Source of the DNA: Vibrio metoecus
GTDB lineage: Bacteria > Pseudomonadota > Gammaproteobacteria > Enterobacterales > Vibrionaceae
DNA length: 64,000 bases
Direction of reading: 5' to 3'
Assembly: GCF_000696385.1 (NCBI RefSeq)
Contig: NZ_JJMN01000018.1
Coordinates: 62,001-126,000, forward strand
Part shown: positions 20,008-29,878 of the stretch, piece after piece
Layout of the letters: every line of letters begins with the position of its first letter
Numbering within the stretch: position 1 is the stretch's first letter
Position numbers and translations under genes: made by a program
Notes under the pieces: generated by a model
The model's input: the letters and a program-made list of their open reading frames with translations, nothing else
Told to the model about the DNA's origin: nothing
The model's database searches: none

Positions 20008-21183
20008 TTATTCTTCTTCATCGGCCATAAAGGCTTCGAGCAGATCATTGAGGAACAGTTTGCCCTTTTCCGTGATTTGCCAGTGCTGATCATCTTCACT
20101 GAGATAGCCTTCACTGAGCGCCCAATCTAAGGTTGGGCGGATCACGTCAATCGTAAGTCCCGTGGTGGCGGTAAAATCGGCTTTCGGGCAGGGCTCAATC
20201 AAGCGAAAGCGGTTCATAAAAAACTCAAACGGCTTGTCTTGATCGGCAACCAAGTGCTCGCTATCCAAGTAGGCTTTGGCGAGATTGTTCAACGCTGCCA
20301 AGTAGCCGCGCGGGTGCTTGGTTTTGGTGGTGCGGACAATTCGCCCATCAGCAAAACTCAGTTTGCCGTGCGCGCCACAGCCAATCCCGAGATAATCCCC
20401 AAAGCGCCAATAGTTGAGGTTGTGCTGACACTGATAGCCCGGCTTGCTATAGCCAGAAATCTCATACTGCACATACCCTGCATCACTGAGCTTTTGATGG
20501 CCGAGTTCGAAAATATCCCATAGCGCATCTTCATCCGGCAGCTTAGGCGGTTTCGAGTAAAACAGCGTGTTGGGTTCAATCGTCAGTTGATACCAAGAGA
20601 GATGCGGCGGATTGAGCGCGATCGCCTGATCCAAATCAGCCAGTGCTTGCTCGGGCGTTTGATCCGGTAAACCGTGCATCAAATCCAAATTAAAGCTGTT
20701 GAGGCCAATTTGGTGTGCTAACTGTGCAGCGCGAACTGCTTCTTGTTGGCCGTGGATGCGTCCTAAACGCGCTAATTTTTCTGGCTCAAAACTCTGCACA
20801 CCAATCGAAATGCGAGTGACCCCAGCGGTGCGATAGCCAGCAAAACGCTGCGCTTCAATCGTGCCAGGGTTGGCTTCCATGGTGATTTCAATGTCTGGCT
20901 TAAACGTAATACGCTCGGCAACGCCTTGCAGCAAACGCGCGATGCCTTCAGCAGAGATAAGGCTTGGTGTACCTCCGCCAATAAAGATCGAGTGCAGCAG
21001 GCGAGGATCGCCCTTGAGCTGGTAACGCTCGATGTCGCGATCCAGATCTTCCAGCAGTGCATCCAAATACTCTTGCTCAGGAATCTCGCCTTTCTGCGCG
21101 TGCGAGTTGAAATCGCAGTACGGGCATTTCTGCACGCACCACGGAATATGAATGTACAAGCTAAGCGGCGGAGGCGTTAGCAT
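20008..21183 (-). CDS. hemW: Heme chaperone HemW (radical SAM)
   Basis: Radical-SAM protein related to HemN that binds and delivers heme rather than acting as coproporphyrinogen dehydrogenase. 391 residues. The N-terminus has the cluster motif CVQKCPYCDF (C-X3-C-X2-C followed by Phe, the HemW form), then IGGGTPS (about 70), and EANPG. It starts just inside the corrected rdgB 3' end, an overlapping arrangement typical of the rdgB-hemW pair. Confidence 0.93.
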   Translation of the reverse strand: MLTPPPLSLYIHIPWCVQKCPYCDFNSHAQKGEIPEQEYLDALLEDLDRDIERYQLKGDPRLLHSIFIGGGTPSLISAEGIARLLQGVAERITFKPDIEITMEANPGTIEAQRFAGYRTAGVTRISIGVQSFEPEKLARLGRIHGQQEAVRAAQLAHQIGLNSFNLDLMHGLPDQTPEQALADLDQAIALNPPHLSWYQLTIEPNTLFYSKPPKLPDEDALWDIFELGHQKLSDAGYVQYEISGYSKPGYQCQHNLNYWRFGDYLGIGCGAHGKLSFADGRIVRTTKTKHPRGYLAALNNLAKAYLDSEHLVADQDKPFEFFMNRFRLIEPCPKADFTATTGLTIDVIRPTLDWALSEGYLSEDDQHWQITEKGKLFLNDLLEAFMADEEE

Positions 21184-21782
21184 GCTCGCTGCTCTTACAA
21201 TTGCTTTTGAATAGTTTTTGCAGGGGCTTTGCCGCGGTGTGAAAGCTGTTTTTTGCGTACTGGTTCTAGCTCAGCAGAAGCGCATTTTTCTTCCGGAACC
21301 CAGAAAATAGGATCGTAACCAAAGCCATTACTACCGTGTGGTGCGGTGAGGATTTTGCCTTCCCACTTGCCGTGGCAAACGATAGGCGTTGGGTCATCCG
21401 CGTGGCGCATCAACACCAGCACACAATGAAAACGCGCGCTGCGCTGTTCGTCTGGCACATCTTGCATCGCAGCCAGCAGTTTGTTCAGGTTGTCACCGTC
21501 GTTGGCATGCTCGCCCGCGTAGCGCGCGGAATAGATGCCCGGCGCACCGTTTAGGTAGTCCACTTCCAAACCGGAATCATCGGCAATCGCCGGTAATCCG
21601 GTAATTTGCGAGGCATGACGTGCCTTGATGATCGCATTTTCGATAAAAGTGGTGCCTGTTTCTGCCACTTCAGGGACGTTGAATTCGCTTTGCGCGACGA
21701 CATCAAACCCAAAATCGGACAATAGGTCCGCCATTTCACGCACTTTGCCTTGATTGCCCGTGGCTAAAACGATCTTTTTCAT
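21161..21782 (-). CDS. rdgB: dITP/XTP pyrophosphatase (probable C-terminal frameshift)
   Basis: House-cleaning pyrophosphatase that removes dITP, XTP and related non-canonical nucleotides. Motifs: [53 protein letters not shown], and [11 protein letters not shown]. The uninterrupted frame ends at 21195 with [15 protein letters not shown]. Removing one base from a four-base run at 21223-21226 gives SHRGKALQKLFKS and continues to a stop at 21161 (206 residues), matching the family (SHRGxAL). I prefer the corrected version, which overlaps hemW by 23 bases. Confidence 0.88.
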
Positions 21783-21851
21783 GCTGTTCTCTGTGGTTTA
21801 TATGGGGAAAACCGACGGCTGCGTCGTAGATTCCCCATGTCTTCTATAAAA

Positions 21852-22287
21852 TTACTGTTCGGTATAGAACTTTTAGGCTGAAGGTCAGTTTTCCCGTCCC
21901 CTTTCCTAGACCTGCATCGACATCAATATCAAACGTCAGCATCTCTTCATTGCTGATCGGCACTTCCGCCAAGTAGTAAATCGCGTTGCCTTCTTTGACT
22001 TGCTTAAAGCTCAGTTCACGCAAGTTACCAATCAGGTTTTTGGCATGGCCGGTCAGCTTGGCTTCGGTTGCAGGTTTACCCAATGAAGCACGATCTAACA
22101 CACTGATATTGAGGATCGCGGTATAGCCGTTGCGCGTCAGCTGATAACTGCTCGCCACCTTAGGGGTTAAAAAGGTTGAGTTGAACGCCGAATAGTGCAC
22201 TTCAATATCTTTAATGGTTTGTAGCTGCTCTGCGCTAGCAGGCAACGCCAGTAAAGCCAGTAATAGCGACATCATCCATTTACGCAT
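21852..22287 (-). CDS. DUF4426 periplasmic protein (probable C-terminal frameshift)
   Basis: Secreted protein of unknown function, DUF4426. A signal peptide (about 1-19, ending ASA) precedes EVHYSAFNSTFLTPKVASSY, the family signature. The uninterrupted frame ends at 21844 with an atypical VLYRTVIL; removing one base at about 21871 gives KFYTEQ and a stop at 21852 (144 residues), close to the TFY(V/T) ending of homologues. It lies between yggU and rdgB, an arrangement common in Vibrio and Pseudomonas. The function is not known and I infer none. Confidence 0.82.
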
Positions 22288-22302
22288 AATCCATTCTCCT
22301 TG

Positions 22303-22330
22303 TGAAAAAACTCCCTCGTTAGAGGGAGTA
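22303..22330 (-). terminator. Terminator of the yggS-proC-yggT-yggU operon
   Basis: ACTCCCTC / GAGGGAGT 8-bp stem followed on the minus strand by TTTTTT, between yggU and the DUF4426 gene. Some readthrough would be needed for downstream genes unless they have their own promoter. Confidence 0.75.
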
Positions 22331-22380
22331 TATCGTTTTCTTGAGATTGCTGCGGTATGGGCAGCAATGTCGATGAAACA

Positions 22381-22674
22381 TTACGCTTCGAGAAGCACTG
22401 CAATTTCAGCTGGGATCTGGCTTGGTTGTAGGATGCGCACTTGCTTGTGTCGTCCCAGTTCGCCCTTTTCGAGCACCACCGAACCTTTTGCTACTTTGCA
22501 CTGCTTAGCGAGAAACTTGCTCAAGTGTGCGTTGGCTTTACCATCAATCGGCGGCGCGGTGATGGCGACTTTGAGTTCCTCACCATGCAGGCCGACAATG
22601 CTGTCGCGGCTCGCTTTCGGTTGAATATAGAGCCGCAGCAGTAAATCATCCCCTTCGCGCCATACGGCTGCCAT
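22381..22674 (-). CDS. yggU: YggU/DUF167 family protein
   Basis: Small cytoplasmic protein of unknown function, 97 residues. It has the DUF167 pattern VQPKASRD-type ([19 protein letters not shown]) and [18 protein letters not shown]. The start codon overlaps the yggT stop codon, so the two are translationally coupled. Confidence 0.92.
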   Translation of the reverse strand: MAAVWREGDDLLLRLYIQPKASRDSIVGLHGEELKVAITAPPIDGKANAHLSKFLAKQCKVAKGSVVLEKGELGRHKQVRILQPSQIPAEIAVLLEA

Positions 22675-23231
22675 TACAGCTGATACCAGATAGGACCAAT
22701 CAGGTCACCCATCAGGAAGTTGGCAAATTGCAGCACAATGAACAGCACCAGTACGCTGAGATCAAAACCGCCCATCACCGGAATAATGCGGCGGATTGGT
22801 GCGAGCATAGGTTCAGTGAGTTGGTTGAACACGTACTCAATTGGGCTGCGGCCTTGGCTGACCCAGCTTAGGATAGCGCGGATCAAGAGAACCCAGAACA
22901 GTAAGCCTCCCGCGGCTTTGATCAGAGAAAGCAAGCCGAGGAAGAGGAAATCAGCACTGAAAGTGACAGCGCCGCCGGAGGCAATCAGTACCAAAGCCAC
23001 ATATTTCAGCACGCAGAGTACATAGGCAAACAGCACGGTGGCGAGATCCATGCTGCCCAATGACGGGATCACGCGGCGCAGGGGACCAACCACAGGCTGT
23101 GTGGCTTTAACAATAAATTGAGAAAACGGATTGTAGAAATCAGCGCGCGCGGCTTGCAGCCAAATGCGCAAAATGACCACCATGATGTAGAGGTCAAACA
23201 GGGTATTGATGAGAAAGCTCATTGAATTCAT
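22674..23231 (-). CDS. yggT: YggT family membrane protein
   Basis: Inner-membrane protein with two repeats of the YggT domain, each with a long hydrophobic segment and the pattern NPF...[12 protein letters not shown] (about 35-55) and [19 protein letters not shown] (about 130-150). 185 residues. Homologues have been linked to osmotic tolerance and, in other bacteria, to cell-division or photosystem placement. Part of the yggS-proC-yggT-yggU group. Confidence 0.92.
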   Translation of the reverse strand: MNSMSFLINTLFDLYIMVVILRIWLQAARADFYNPFSQFIVKATQPVVGPLRRVIPSLGSMDLATVLFAYVLCVLKYVALVLIASGGAVTFSADFLFLGLLSLIKAAGGLLFWVLLIRAILSWVSQGRSPIEYVFNQLTEPMLAPIRRIIPVMGGFDLSVLVLFIVLQFANFLMGDLIGPIWYQL

Positions 23232-23285
23232 AAGTTGCCCTTATTGATTTGGCGGCTGCTCATCTTGATGAGAGCTGCCTTAAGA

Positions 23286-24104
23286 TTAAAATAGTTGTTC
23301 CATTTCCTGCGCGCGAGCAACGGCCGCTTGCATCGCTTTCGCGACGATGTCGCTAAGCTGGTGATCATTAAAAGTTTGGATCGCTTGCGCTGTCGTGCCG
23401 CCTTTTGATGTTACTTGTTCACGCAGTGTCGTCAGTGATGTTTCTGGATTTGCTTTGACCATTTCTGCGGCACCGAGCGCCGATTGTTGTACCAGCAAGC
23501 GCGCGGTCGCTTCATCAAAGCCTTGTGCCATGGCTTCTTGCTGCATGGCTTGCATAAACAAGAAGAAATAAGCGGGAGCGCTACCTGCGGCAGCAATCAC
23601 GCTGTTGATGCCGGATTCTTCAGTCACCCAGCACACCTCACCGACGCTTTGCATCAGTTGAGTGGTAAAGGTTTTATCCGCTTCGCTCACTGAATCTGGC
23701 GCATACAAGCCACTCATACCACGGTTCACCAGTGATGGGGTATTTGGCATCACACGCACTAAATTGAGCTGGGTTGCCAGCATTTCATTGAGTCTTTTTA
23801 CTGAGACACCCGCGGCAATCGAGATAACTAATTTTCCAGAGAAATCGACCGCTTGCAGTGGCTTACACACCTCTGCCATCAGTTGCGGTTTGACCGCTAA
23901 CACCACCACATCGGCTTGTTGCGCCGCAGCAAGGTTATCGCTGGTGGTGCGAATGCCATATTGCGCTTCAAGAGGCTCGCGGCGCGTGAGTGACGGAGCG
24001 GTCGCGATGATGTTATTCGCGGCATAACCACTGGCAATCAATCCCGCAATAATGGCGCGCGCCATGTTTCCTGCGCCGATAAAGGCGATGCTTCTCTGTT
24101 CCAT
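23286..24104 (-). CDS. proC: Pyrroline-5-carboxylate reductase
   Basis: Last step of proline synthesis, NAD(P)H-dependent. 272 residues. A Rossmann motif FIGAGNMARAIIAGL at 9-23, VLAVKPQ (about 70), RVMPNTPS (about 119) and the C-terminal signature TLREQVTSKGGTTAQAI (about 220-236) are all present. It is downstream of yggS, which encodes a PLP-homeostasis protein. Confidence 0.96.
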   Translation of the reverse strand: MEQRSIAFIGAGNMARAIIAGLIASGYAANNIIATAPSLTRREPLEAQYGIRTTSDNLAAAQQADVVVLAVKPQLMAEVCKPLQAVDFSGKLVISIAAGVSVKRLNEMLATQLNLVRVMPNTPSLVNRGMSGLYAPDSVSEADKTFTTQLMQSVGEVCWVTEESGINSVIAAAGSAPAYFFLFMQAMQQEAMAQGFDEATARLLVQQSALGAAEMVKANPETSLTTLREQVTSKGGTTAQAIQTFNDHQLSDIVAKAMQAAVARAQEMEQLF

Positions 24105-24157
24105 TCGATGCTCTCAAATCTAAAATAGTGCACTCGTCGCAACGAGTATTCCAAACG

Positions 24158-24868
24158 TTAAGCGTTACGGCTGTAATCGCGCTCGCCAAAAATCGCTGTA
24201 CCAATCCGCACTATGGTGCTGCCCGCTTCAATCGCGGCTTGCATATCGCCACTCATGCCCATGGATAAGGTATCAATCTGTGGGTATTTCTGAGCCAATT
24301 GTTGCTGCAATTCGGCTAATTGGGTAAATGCTGCCAGTTGCGCAGGGTAATCCGGTACGTTTTCAGGAATTGACATCAGTCCTCTTAACGTGAGGTTTGG
24401 CAGGCCAGAAATCAATTCAGCTAATGTAAATAATTGCTGCGGTTCGATACCGGATTTCGAGGCTTCACCGCTGGTATTGACCTGAATCAGCACTTGTAGC
24501 GGCGGCATATCCACAGGGCGCTGTTCATTGAGGCGCAAGGCAATTTTCTCGCGCTCAATGGTGTGTACCCAGTCAAAATGTTCCGCGACTAAGCGCGTTT
24601 TATTCGACTGTAGTGGACCGATAAAGTGCCACTCCAACGCTAATTGCGGATACTGCTCGGCAAAATAGCGGATTTTATCGACGCCTTCTTGCACATAATT
24701 TTCACCAAAGCAGCGTTGCCCTGCTTGAGTCGCTTCAAGAATGGCCTCGATTGGTTTGGTTTTGCTTACCGCGAGAAGTTGCACAGTGCTTCGAGCGCGT
24801 CCACACTTTTGTTGTGCGCTCTCAATCTGTGCAGTGATATGTTCAATGTTTTGTTGAATACTACGCAT
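24158..24868 (-). CDS. yggS: PLP homeostasis protein (YggS/PLPBP)
   Basis: Cytoplasmic pyridoxal-phosphate-binding protein of the alanine-racemase N-terminal fold without known catalysis; maintains PLP and amino-acid balance. 236 residues. The PLP lysine lies in LLAVSKTKP (about residue 36), with FGENYVQEG, WHFIGPLQSNK and SMGMSGDMQAAIEAGSTIVRIGTAIFG. Divergent from pilT with only 25 bases between the start codons, a spacing conserved in many gammaproteobacteria. Confidence 0.95.
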   Translation of the reverse strand: MRSIQQNIEHITAQIESAQQKCGRARSTVQLLAVSKTKPIEAILEATQAGQRCFGENYVQEGVDKIRYFAEQYPQLALEWHFIGPLQSNKTRLVAEHFDWVHTIEREKIALRLNEQRPVDMPPLQVLIQVNTSGEASKSGIEPQQLFTLAELISGLPNLTLRGLMSIPENVPDYPAQLAAFTQLAELQQQLAQKYPQIDTLSMGMSGDMQAAIEAGSTIVRIGTAIFGERDYSRNA

Positions 24869-24893
24869 AGCCAGACTTTATTAAGGAATTTAA

Positions 24894-25931
24894 ATGGATA
24901 TCGCTGAGTTACTGGAATTTAGTGTAAAGCATAACGCGTCAGATCTACATCTTTCCGCCGGTGTTCCGCCTATGGTACGAATTGATGGTGAAGTTAGGAA
25001 GCTTGGCGTGCCTGCTTTTACCCATTCTGACGTACATCGCTTGGTATTTGAAATAATGAATGATGCCCAGCGCAGTGAATATGAAGAAAAATTAGAAGTC
25101 GATTTTTCTTTTGAGTTACCCAACGTTGGCCGCTTCCGGGTTAATGCGTTTCATCAAGCGCGCGGATGCTCTGCGGTGTTTCGTACCATTCCGACCGTGA
25201 TCCCAACCTTAGAGCAATTAGATGCACCTGAGATTTTCACCAAGATCGCCAACTATGAAAAAGGCTTAGTGTTGGTCACCGGACCTACCGGTTCGGGCAA
25301 ATCCACCACGCTCGCGGCGATGGTCGATTACGTGAATGCTCATCACAACAAGCATATCTTGACCATTGAAGATCCGATTGAATTTGTGCACAGCAACAAT
25401 AAGTGTTTGATCAACCAACGCGAAGTACACCGTGATACTCACAGTTTAAAAAATGCCCTGCGCTCGGCATTGCGTGAAGACCCTGATGTGATTCTGGTTG
25501 GTGAGCTGCGTGACCAAGAAACGATTAGCTTGGCGCTTACCGCGGCGGAAACCGGTCACTTGGTGTTTGGTACACTGCACACCAGCTCGGCGGCAAAAAC
25601 CATTGACCGGATTATCGATGTGTTTCCGGGCAGCGATAAAGACATGGTGCGTTCAATGCTGTCTGAATCGCTGCGTGCCGTTATCGCGCAAAAGCTCTTA
25701 AAACGCGTGGGTGGCGGTCGTGTCGCGTGCCATGAAATCATGCTGGCGACTCCGGCAATTCGGAACTTGATCCGTGAAGATAAAGTGGCGCAGATGTATT
25801 CGATCATCCAAACCGGTGCCGCACATGGTATGCAAACCATGGAGCAAAATGCCAAACAGCTGATGGTGCGTGGTGTGGTCGATGCGCAAGAAGTGCAGAG
25901 CAAAATCGAGTTGGATTTAAAAGCATTTTAG
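24894..25931 (+). CDS. pilT: Type IV pilus retraction ATPase PilT
   Basis: Hexameric motor that depolymerises type IV pili. In V. cholerae it retracts the MSHA and the chitin-induced DNA-uptake pili. 345 residues: N-terminal PAS-like domain, Walker A GPTGSGKST (about 129-137), the Asp box, Walker B ILVGELRDQETI (about 200) and the His box TGHLVFGTLHT, then the AIRNLIRE motif (about 285) diagnostic of PilT. pilU follows 14 bases later. The pilus genes themselves are not in the window. Confidence 0.96.
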   Translation: MDIAELLEFSVKHNASDLHLSAGVPPMVRIDGEVRKLGVPAFTHSDVHRLVFEIMNDAQRSEYEEKLEVDFSFELPNVGRFRVNAFHQARGCSAVFRTIPTVIPTLEQLDAPEIFTKIANYEKGLVLVTGPTGSGKSTTLAAMVDYVNAHHNKHILTIEDPIEFVHSNNKCLINQREVHRDTHSLKNALRSALREDPDVILVGELRDQETISLALTAAETGHLVFGTLHTSSAAKTIDRIIDVFPGSDKDMVRSMLSESLRAVIAQKLLKRVGGGRVACHEIMLATPAIRNLIREDKVAQMYSIIQTGAAHGMQTMEQNAKQLMVRGVVDAQEVQSKIELDLKAF

Positions 25932-25945
25932 GTAGGTAAACACCG

Positions 25946-27004
25946 ATGGAGTTAAATCAATATCTGGATGGGATGCTCAGCCATAAAGCATCGGATCTTT
26001 ACATCACCGTGGGAGCGCCGATTTTATATCGAGTCGATGGCGAATTGCGTGCGCAAGGTGAAGAGCTCAGCGTGGCGGATGTGACGGCCTTATTGCATGC
26101 GATGATGGATGACGCAAGGCAAGCAGAATTTAAGCAGACGCGCGAGGCGAATTTTGCTGTGGTGCGTGACAGTGGCCGTTTTCGGGTCAGCGCGTTTTTC
26201 CAACGTGAATTGCCGGGCGCAGTGATCCGCCGGATTGAAACGCGCATCCCCACCTTTGAAGAGCTGAAATTACCCGAGGTACTGCAAAACTTGGCGATTG
26301 CCAAACGCGGTTTAGTGCTGGTGGTCGGTGCGACAGGCTCTGGTAAATCCACCACTATGGCGGCAATGACTGGCTATCGTAATCAGCACCGTACCGGACA
26401 TATCTTGACAGTTGAAGATCCCATTGAGTTTGTGCATGAACACAAGCGCTGCATCGTGACTCAACGAGAAGTTGGGCTCGATACTGAAAGCTATGAAATA
26501 GCACTAAAAAACTCGCTGCGCCAAGCGCCGGATATGATTTTGATTGGTGAAATCCGCAGCCGAGAAACCATGGAATACGCGATGACTTTCGCGGAAACCG
26601 GTCATTTGTGTATGGCCACTTTGCACGCCAATAATGCCAACCAAGCGTTAGAGCGGATTTTGCATTTAGTGCCGAAAGAGCAGCGTGAGCAGTTCTTGCT
26701 CGACCTGTCACTCAATCTAAAAGGGGTGGTTGGTCAGCAGTTGCTGCGTGATAAAAATGGCAAAGGTCGACACGGGGTGTTTGAAGTGTTACTCAATAGC
26801 CCGCGTATCGCGGATTTAATTCGCCGCGGTGAACTGCATGAGCTGAAAGCGACCATGGCTCGTTCGCAAGAAGTGGGGATGCAAACCTTTGATCAAGCCT
26901 TATACCAGCTTGTGGTGGATGACAAAATCAGTGAGCAAGATGCCCTGCACAGTGCCGATTCAGCCAACGATCTGCGTTTGATGCTCAAAACCAAGCGTAG
27001 GTGA
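25946..27004 (+). CDS. pilU: PilT-dependent retraction ATPase PilU
   Basis: Paralogue of PilT that adds retraction force but needs PilT to act. 352 residues: Walker A GATGSGKST (about 131), Walker B ILIGEIRSRETM, His box TGHLCMATLHA, and SPRIADLIRRGE in place of the PilT AIRNLIRE motif. Co-transcribed with pilT. Confidence 0.94.
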   Translation: MELNQYLDGMLSHKASDLYITVGAPILYRVDGELRAQGEELSVADVTALLHAMMDDARQAEFKQTREANFAVVRDSGRFRVSAFFQRELPGAVIRRIETRIPTFEELKLPEVLQNLAIAKRGLVLVVGATGSGKSTTMAAMTGYRNQHRTGHILTVEDPIEFVHEHKRCIVTQREVGLDTESYEIALKNSLRQAPDMILIGEIRSRETMEYAMTFAETGHLCMATLHANNANQALERILHLVPKEQREQFLLDLSLNLKGVVGQQLLRDKNGKGRHGVFEVLLNSPRIADLIRRGELHELKATMARSQEVGMQTFDQALYQLVVDDKISEQDALHSADSANDLRLMLKTKRR

Positions 27005-27171
27005 TGACTACGGCAGCGGCTTTTTGCAGAATGTGAAGATTGATATGGAGTAGCGGTGGGTTACTTTGTGCGCTTTGTTTTTACGCCCTGCAACTCAAGC
27101 GAATTTGGGATAGAGCTTCGAGTCTGGATTGGGCATACTGCCACTTTCTCGGCTGAATAGGTGGAGTGCGC

Positions 27172-27969
27172 ATGCCGATCACGACTCAAGAGTATCTCGC
27201 ATTAGGTGACGCGATTGCGGCGTTAAAGACGCCGCAATTTACGTCGCATCTTGTGGCAGTGCTACGCTGTATTGCCGATTTTGATTGCGCGGTGATCTTG
27301 GGCTATCGTCCAAACAAACATCCGATTTATCTGTATGACTCGCTCTCGACCCAGCGTGAGCTGCTGTTTCAGCGTTATCTGACACATGCTTATCTTGATG
27401 ATCCTTTCTACAGCGCTTTGCAGCACAACACGCGTTCAGGGGTGTTTCATCTTTCCGATTTAATGCCGCTCAATCCACAGCAAAAAGCCTATCAACACCA
27501 GTTTTATGCGCAAACCGGTTGGCAAGATGAAGTGAGTTTGGTGGTCAATCTCGATGGCGAGCGTGCGATTGTGGTGTATCTCGGCTGCTTTAAGCCGCGC
27601 TCTTTTCCACGTGAACAGATTGCCGCGTTGCAGCAACGGTTTACGGTATTGCAAGCCTTGTGTCAGCAGCATTGGCAGCAGCAGCCACTGCGGTTAGCGG
27701 AAAGTGCGCAGCCAAGCCAAGAGTTACGAATTTGGGTTGAACAGGCGATCCAGAGTTTTGGCGCGCAGCGTTTAAGCCCGCGAGAGCAGGAGATCACCGC
27801 ACTGCTCATCCAAGGTTTAGACTCACAAGAGATTGCCGAGGCACTGGCCATCAGCCACGGCACAGTCAAAAATCATCGCAAACGCATCTATGCGCAACTG
27901 CATGTCAGCTCGTTGAGCGAGCTGTTTCAACTGTTTATCAATCATCTGATTGGCATTGCTGCGGATTAG
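27172..27969 (+). CDS. LuxR-type transcriptional regulator
   Basis: DNA-binding regulator of 265 residues that I cannot name. The C-terminal 65 residues are a LuxR helix-turn-helix with LSPREQEITALLIQGLDSQEIA and ISHGTVKNHRKRIYAQL. The N-terminal 185 residues have no receiver aspartates and no LuxI-signal signature (W-x-x-x-Y...D-x-x-x-W) that I recognise; a GAF-like sensor domain is possible. The start at 27172 follows TGGAG; a GTG six bases upstream is also in frame. It lies alone between pilU and tyrS, and a role in pilus regulation would be guesswork. Confidence 0.82.
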   Translation: MPITTQEYLALGDAIAALKTPQFTSHLVAVLRCIADFDCAVILGYRPNKHPIYLYDSLSTQRELLFQRYLTHAYLDDPFYSALQHNTRSGVFHLSDLMPLNPQQKAYQHQFYAQTGWQDEVSLVVNLDGERAIVVYLGCFKPRSFPREQIAALQQRFTVLQALCQQHWQQQPLRLAESAQPSQELRIWVEQAIQSFGAQRLSPREQEITALLIQGLDSQEIAEALAISHGTVKNHRKRIYAQLHVSSLSELFQLFINHLIGIAAD

Positions 27970-28076
27970 GCTGTCTCTCTTCCTTCGTTATCAATCATCA
28001 AGATTGTCCCTTTAGGGACATCGCTCCCGATGTTTAAAGTTGGTTACTCTGCTTGCCAAGACTTTTGGGAGGTAGA

Positions 28077-29360
28077 ATGAATTCACAGCAACTTTTTGAT
28101 GATTTACAGCAGCGCGGTTTGATCGCGCAAAGCACACCTCTGGAGGCGCTGGTTGAGCGCTTTGCCACACCGCAAGTGCTGTATTGCGGTTTTGACCCCA
28201 CTGCAGGCAGTTTGCACATCGGCCATTTGGTGCCACTGCTGATGCTTAAGCGTTTTCAAAACGCCGGACACCAAGCGATTGCGCTTATCGGTGGTGCCAC
28301 TGGTATGATTGGCGATCCAAGCTTCAAAGCCAACGAGCGGGTGCTCAATAGTGCGCAAACCGTGCAGCAATGGGTGAGTGATTTAAGCCAACAAATCACG
28401 CAATTGATGACCTCGCAGAGCGAGAATCCAGCACCGCTCATTACCGTCAACAATGCTGATTGGATCGGCAAGATCAATCTGATCGATTTTTTCCGTCGAT
28501 GTGGGCAAGCACTTTTCTAGTCAATACCATGATCAATCGTGAATCGGTGAAGCAGCGTTTGGCGCGTCCGGATCAAGGCATCTCTTTTACGGAGTTCAGT
28601 TACTCTTTGCTGCAATCTTATGACTTTGCGCATCTCAATCGTGAGTTTGGCTGTGCGCTGCAAATTGGCGGCAATGATCAGTGGGGGCAATATTGTCAGC
28701 GGAATTGATTTGACCCGTCGCCTGAATGGGGTTGAGGTGTGTGGTTTAACTCTGCCGCTCATTACCAAATCCGATGGCACTAAATTTGGTAAAACCGAAA
28801 GTGGTGCCGTGTGGCTTGAGAGCAGCAAAACCTCGCCGTATCGTTTCTACCAGTTTTGGTTAAACAGTGATGATGCGGATGTGTACCGCTTTTTAGCGTA
28901 TTACACCTTTTTGAGCTCGGCTGAGATTGAGGGCATTCGCCAAGCCGATGCGTTACGTACAGGCAAGCCACAAGCGCAGCAGATTTTGGCAGAGCACGTG
29001 ACCCGTTTTGTGCATGGTGAAGAAGGGCTCGCCGCCGCAAAGCGCATTACTCAAGCGCTGTTTAGCGGCGATGTAAGCTATCTCAGCTTAAGTGAGTTGT
29101 CTCAGTTAGAGTTGGATGGCTTGCCTTGTGTGGCGGCATCACGCAGCGACACCTTACTCGATTTGCTGATCACCTCAGGCTTAGCCAGTTCCAAGCGCCA
29201 AGCGCGCGAATGGTTGGAGAATGGGGCGATTCGCGTCAATGGTGAGCGAGTACAGCAAGAGGGCGTGTTATCGGGCTTTGCTCTGTTTGATCGCTACTAC
29301 GTACTGCAACGCGGTAAGAAGCAGTTTGCCTTGATCAAATTAGATGGATTGGCCGAGTAA
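28077..29360 (+). CDS. tyrS: Tyrosyl-tRNA synthetase (three frameshifts)
   Basis: Charges tRNA-Tyr. A class I catalytic domain has HIGH in [12 protein letters not shown] (about residue 46) and KFGKT in place of KMSKS (about 235); a C-terminal S4 RNA-binding domain ends the protein. The frame breaks at about 28496, 28518 and 28683-28687 (a run of five G). Removing one base at each gives LIDFFRDVGKHFSVNTMI and [13 protein letters not shown] and a 426-residue protein in exact frame. The ribosome-binding site GGGAGG fixes the start. V. cholerae is known to carry a second tyrS elsewhere, so a real lesion might be tolerated, but three independent insertions in 200 bases look like sequence error. 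Confidence 0.9.
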
Positions 29361-29385
29361 AATCGTTTGATAGAAGCAGTGGGGT

Positions 29386-29808
29386 TTAGCCCCACTGACT
29401 TTCAAACCAACTCTCTAGAATGATCACCGCCGATTGGCAGTCAACATTGCCTTTGCTCAGTGCTTTGTAACCGCCCATGGCGAACAGTTCTGCGCGCGCT
29501 TCGGTGGTGGAAAGGCGCTCATCATGCAGTTCCACTGGCAAACCAAAACGACCATGCAAACGCTGGGCAAATTTCTTCGCGCGTGGGGTGATGGTTTCCA
29601 GATCTTTGCCGTGCAGATCGGTGGGTAGGCCAACAATCAATAAATTGGGTTGCCACTCTTTGATCTGCTTTGCAATCTCATCCCAATTCGGGATGCCATC
29701 ATTGGCTTTAAACGCTTTCAGCGGTGAAGCCGTGCCAGTGATCTCTTGGCCGATTGCACTGCCAATGCTTTTGGTGCCGTAATCAAAGGCCATAACGGTA
29801 CGTGACAT
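29386..29808 (-). CDS. yqgF: YqgF/RuvX-type putative pre-16S rRNA nuclease
   Basis: RNase H-fold protein implicated in 16S rRNA 5' maturation. The start at 29808 gives 140 residues beginning [16 protein letters not shown], the family N-terminus with the first catalytic Asp; an open frame extends 49 codons further upstream through the yqgE terminator and is rejected. Other motifs: [11 protein letters not shown] and [11 protein letters not shown]. It follows yqgE, the usual pairing. Confidence 0.94.
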   Translation of the reverse strand: MSRTVMAFDYGTKSIGSAIGQEITGTASPLKAFKANDGIPNWDEIAKQIKEWQPNLLIVGLPTDLHGKDLETITPRAKKFAQRLHGRFGLPVELHDERLSTTEARAELFAMGGYKALSKGNVDCQSAVIILESWFESQWG

Positions 29809-29840
29809 GGTGTTTCTCTTTTTAATTAAAAAATAGACAG

Positions 29841-29870
29841 TAAAAAATGAGGCTGCGTGATCGCAGCCTT
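29841..29870 (-). terminator. Terminator after yqgE
   Basis: AGGCTGCG / CGCAGCCT 8-bp stem followed on the minus strand by a T-run (TCATTTTTTA), directly after the yqgE stop and before yqgF, which may therefore depend on readthrough or its own promoter. Confidence 0.8.
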
Positions 29871-29878
29871 GGATTTGG

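Noticed and set aside
28005..28032. Paired hairpins (TGTCCC/GGGACA and CATCG/CGATG) before tyrS as a T-box or terminator
   Set aside because: No T-run, no T-box sequence, and T-box control of tyrS is not a Vibrio feature. The stems are short.
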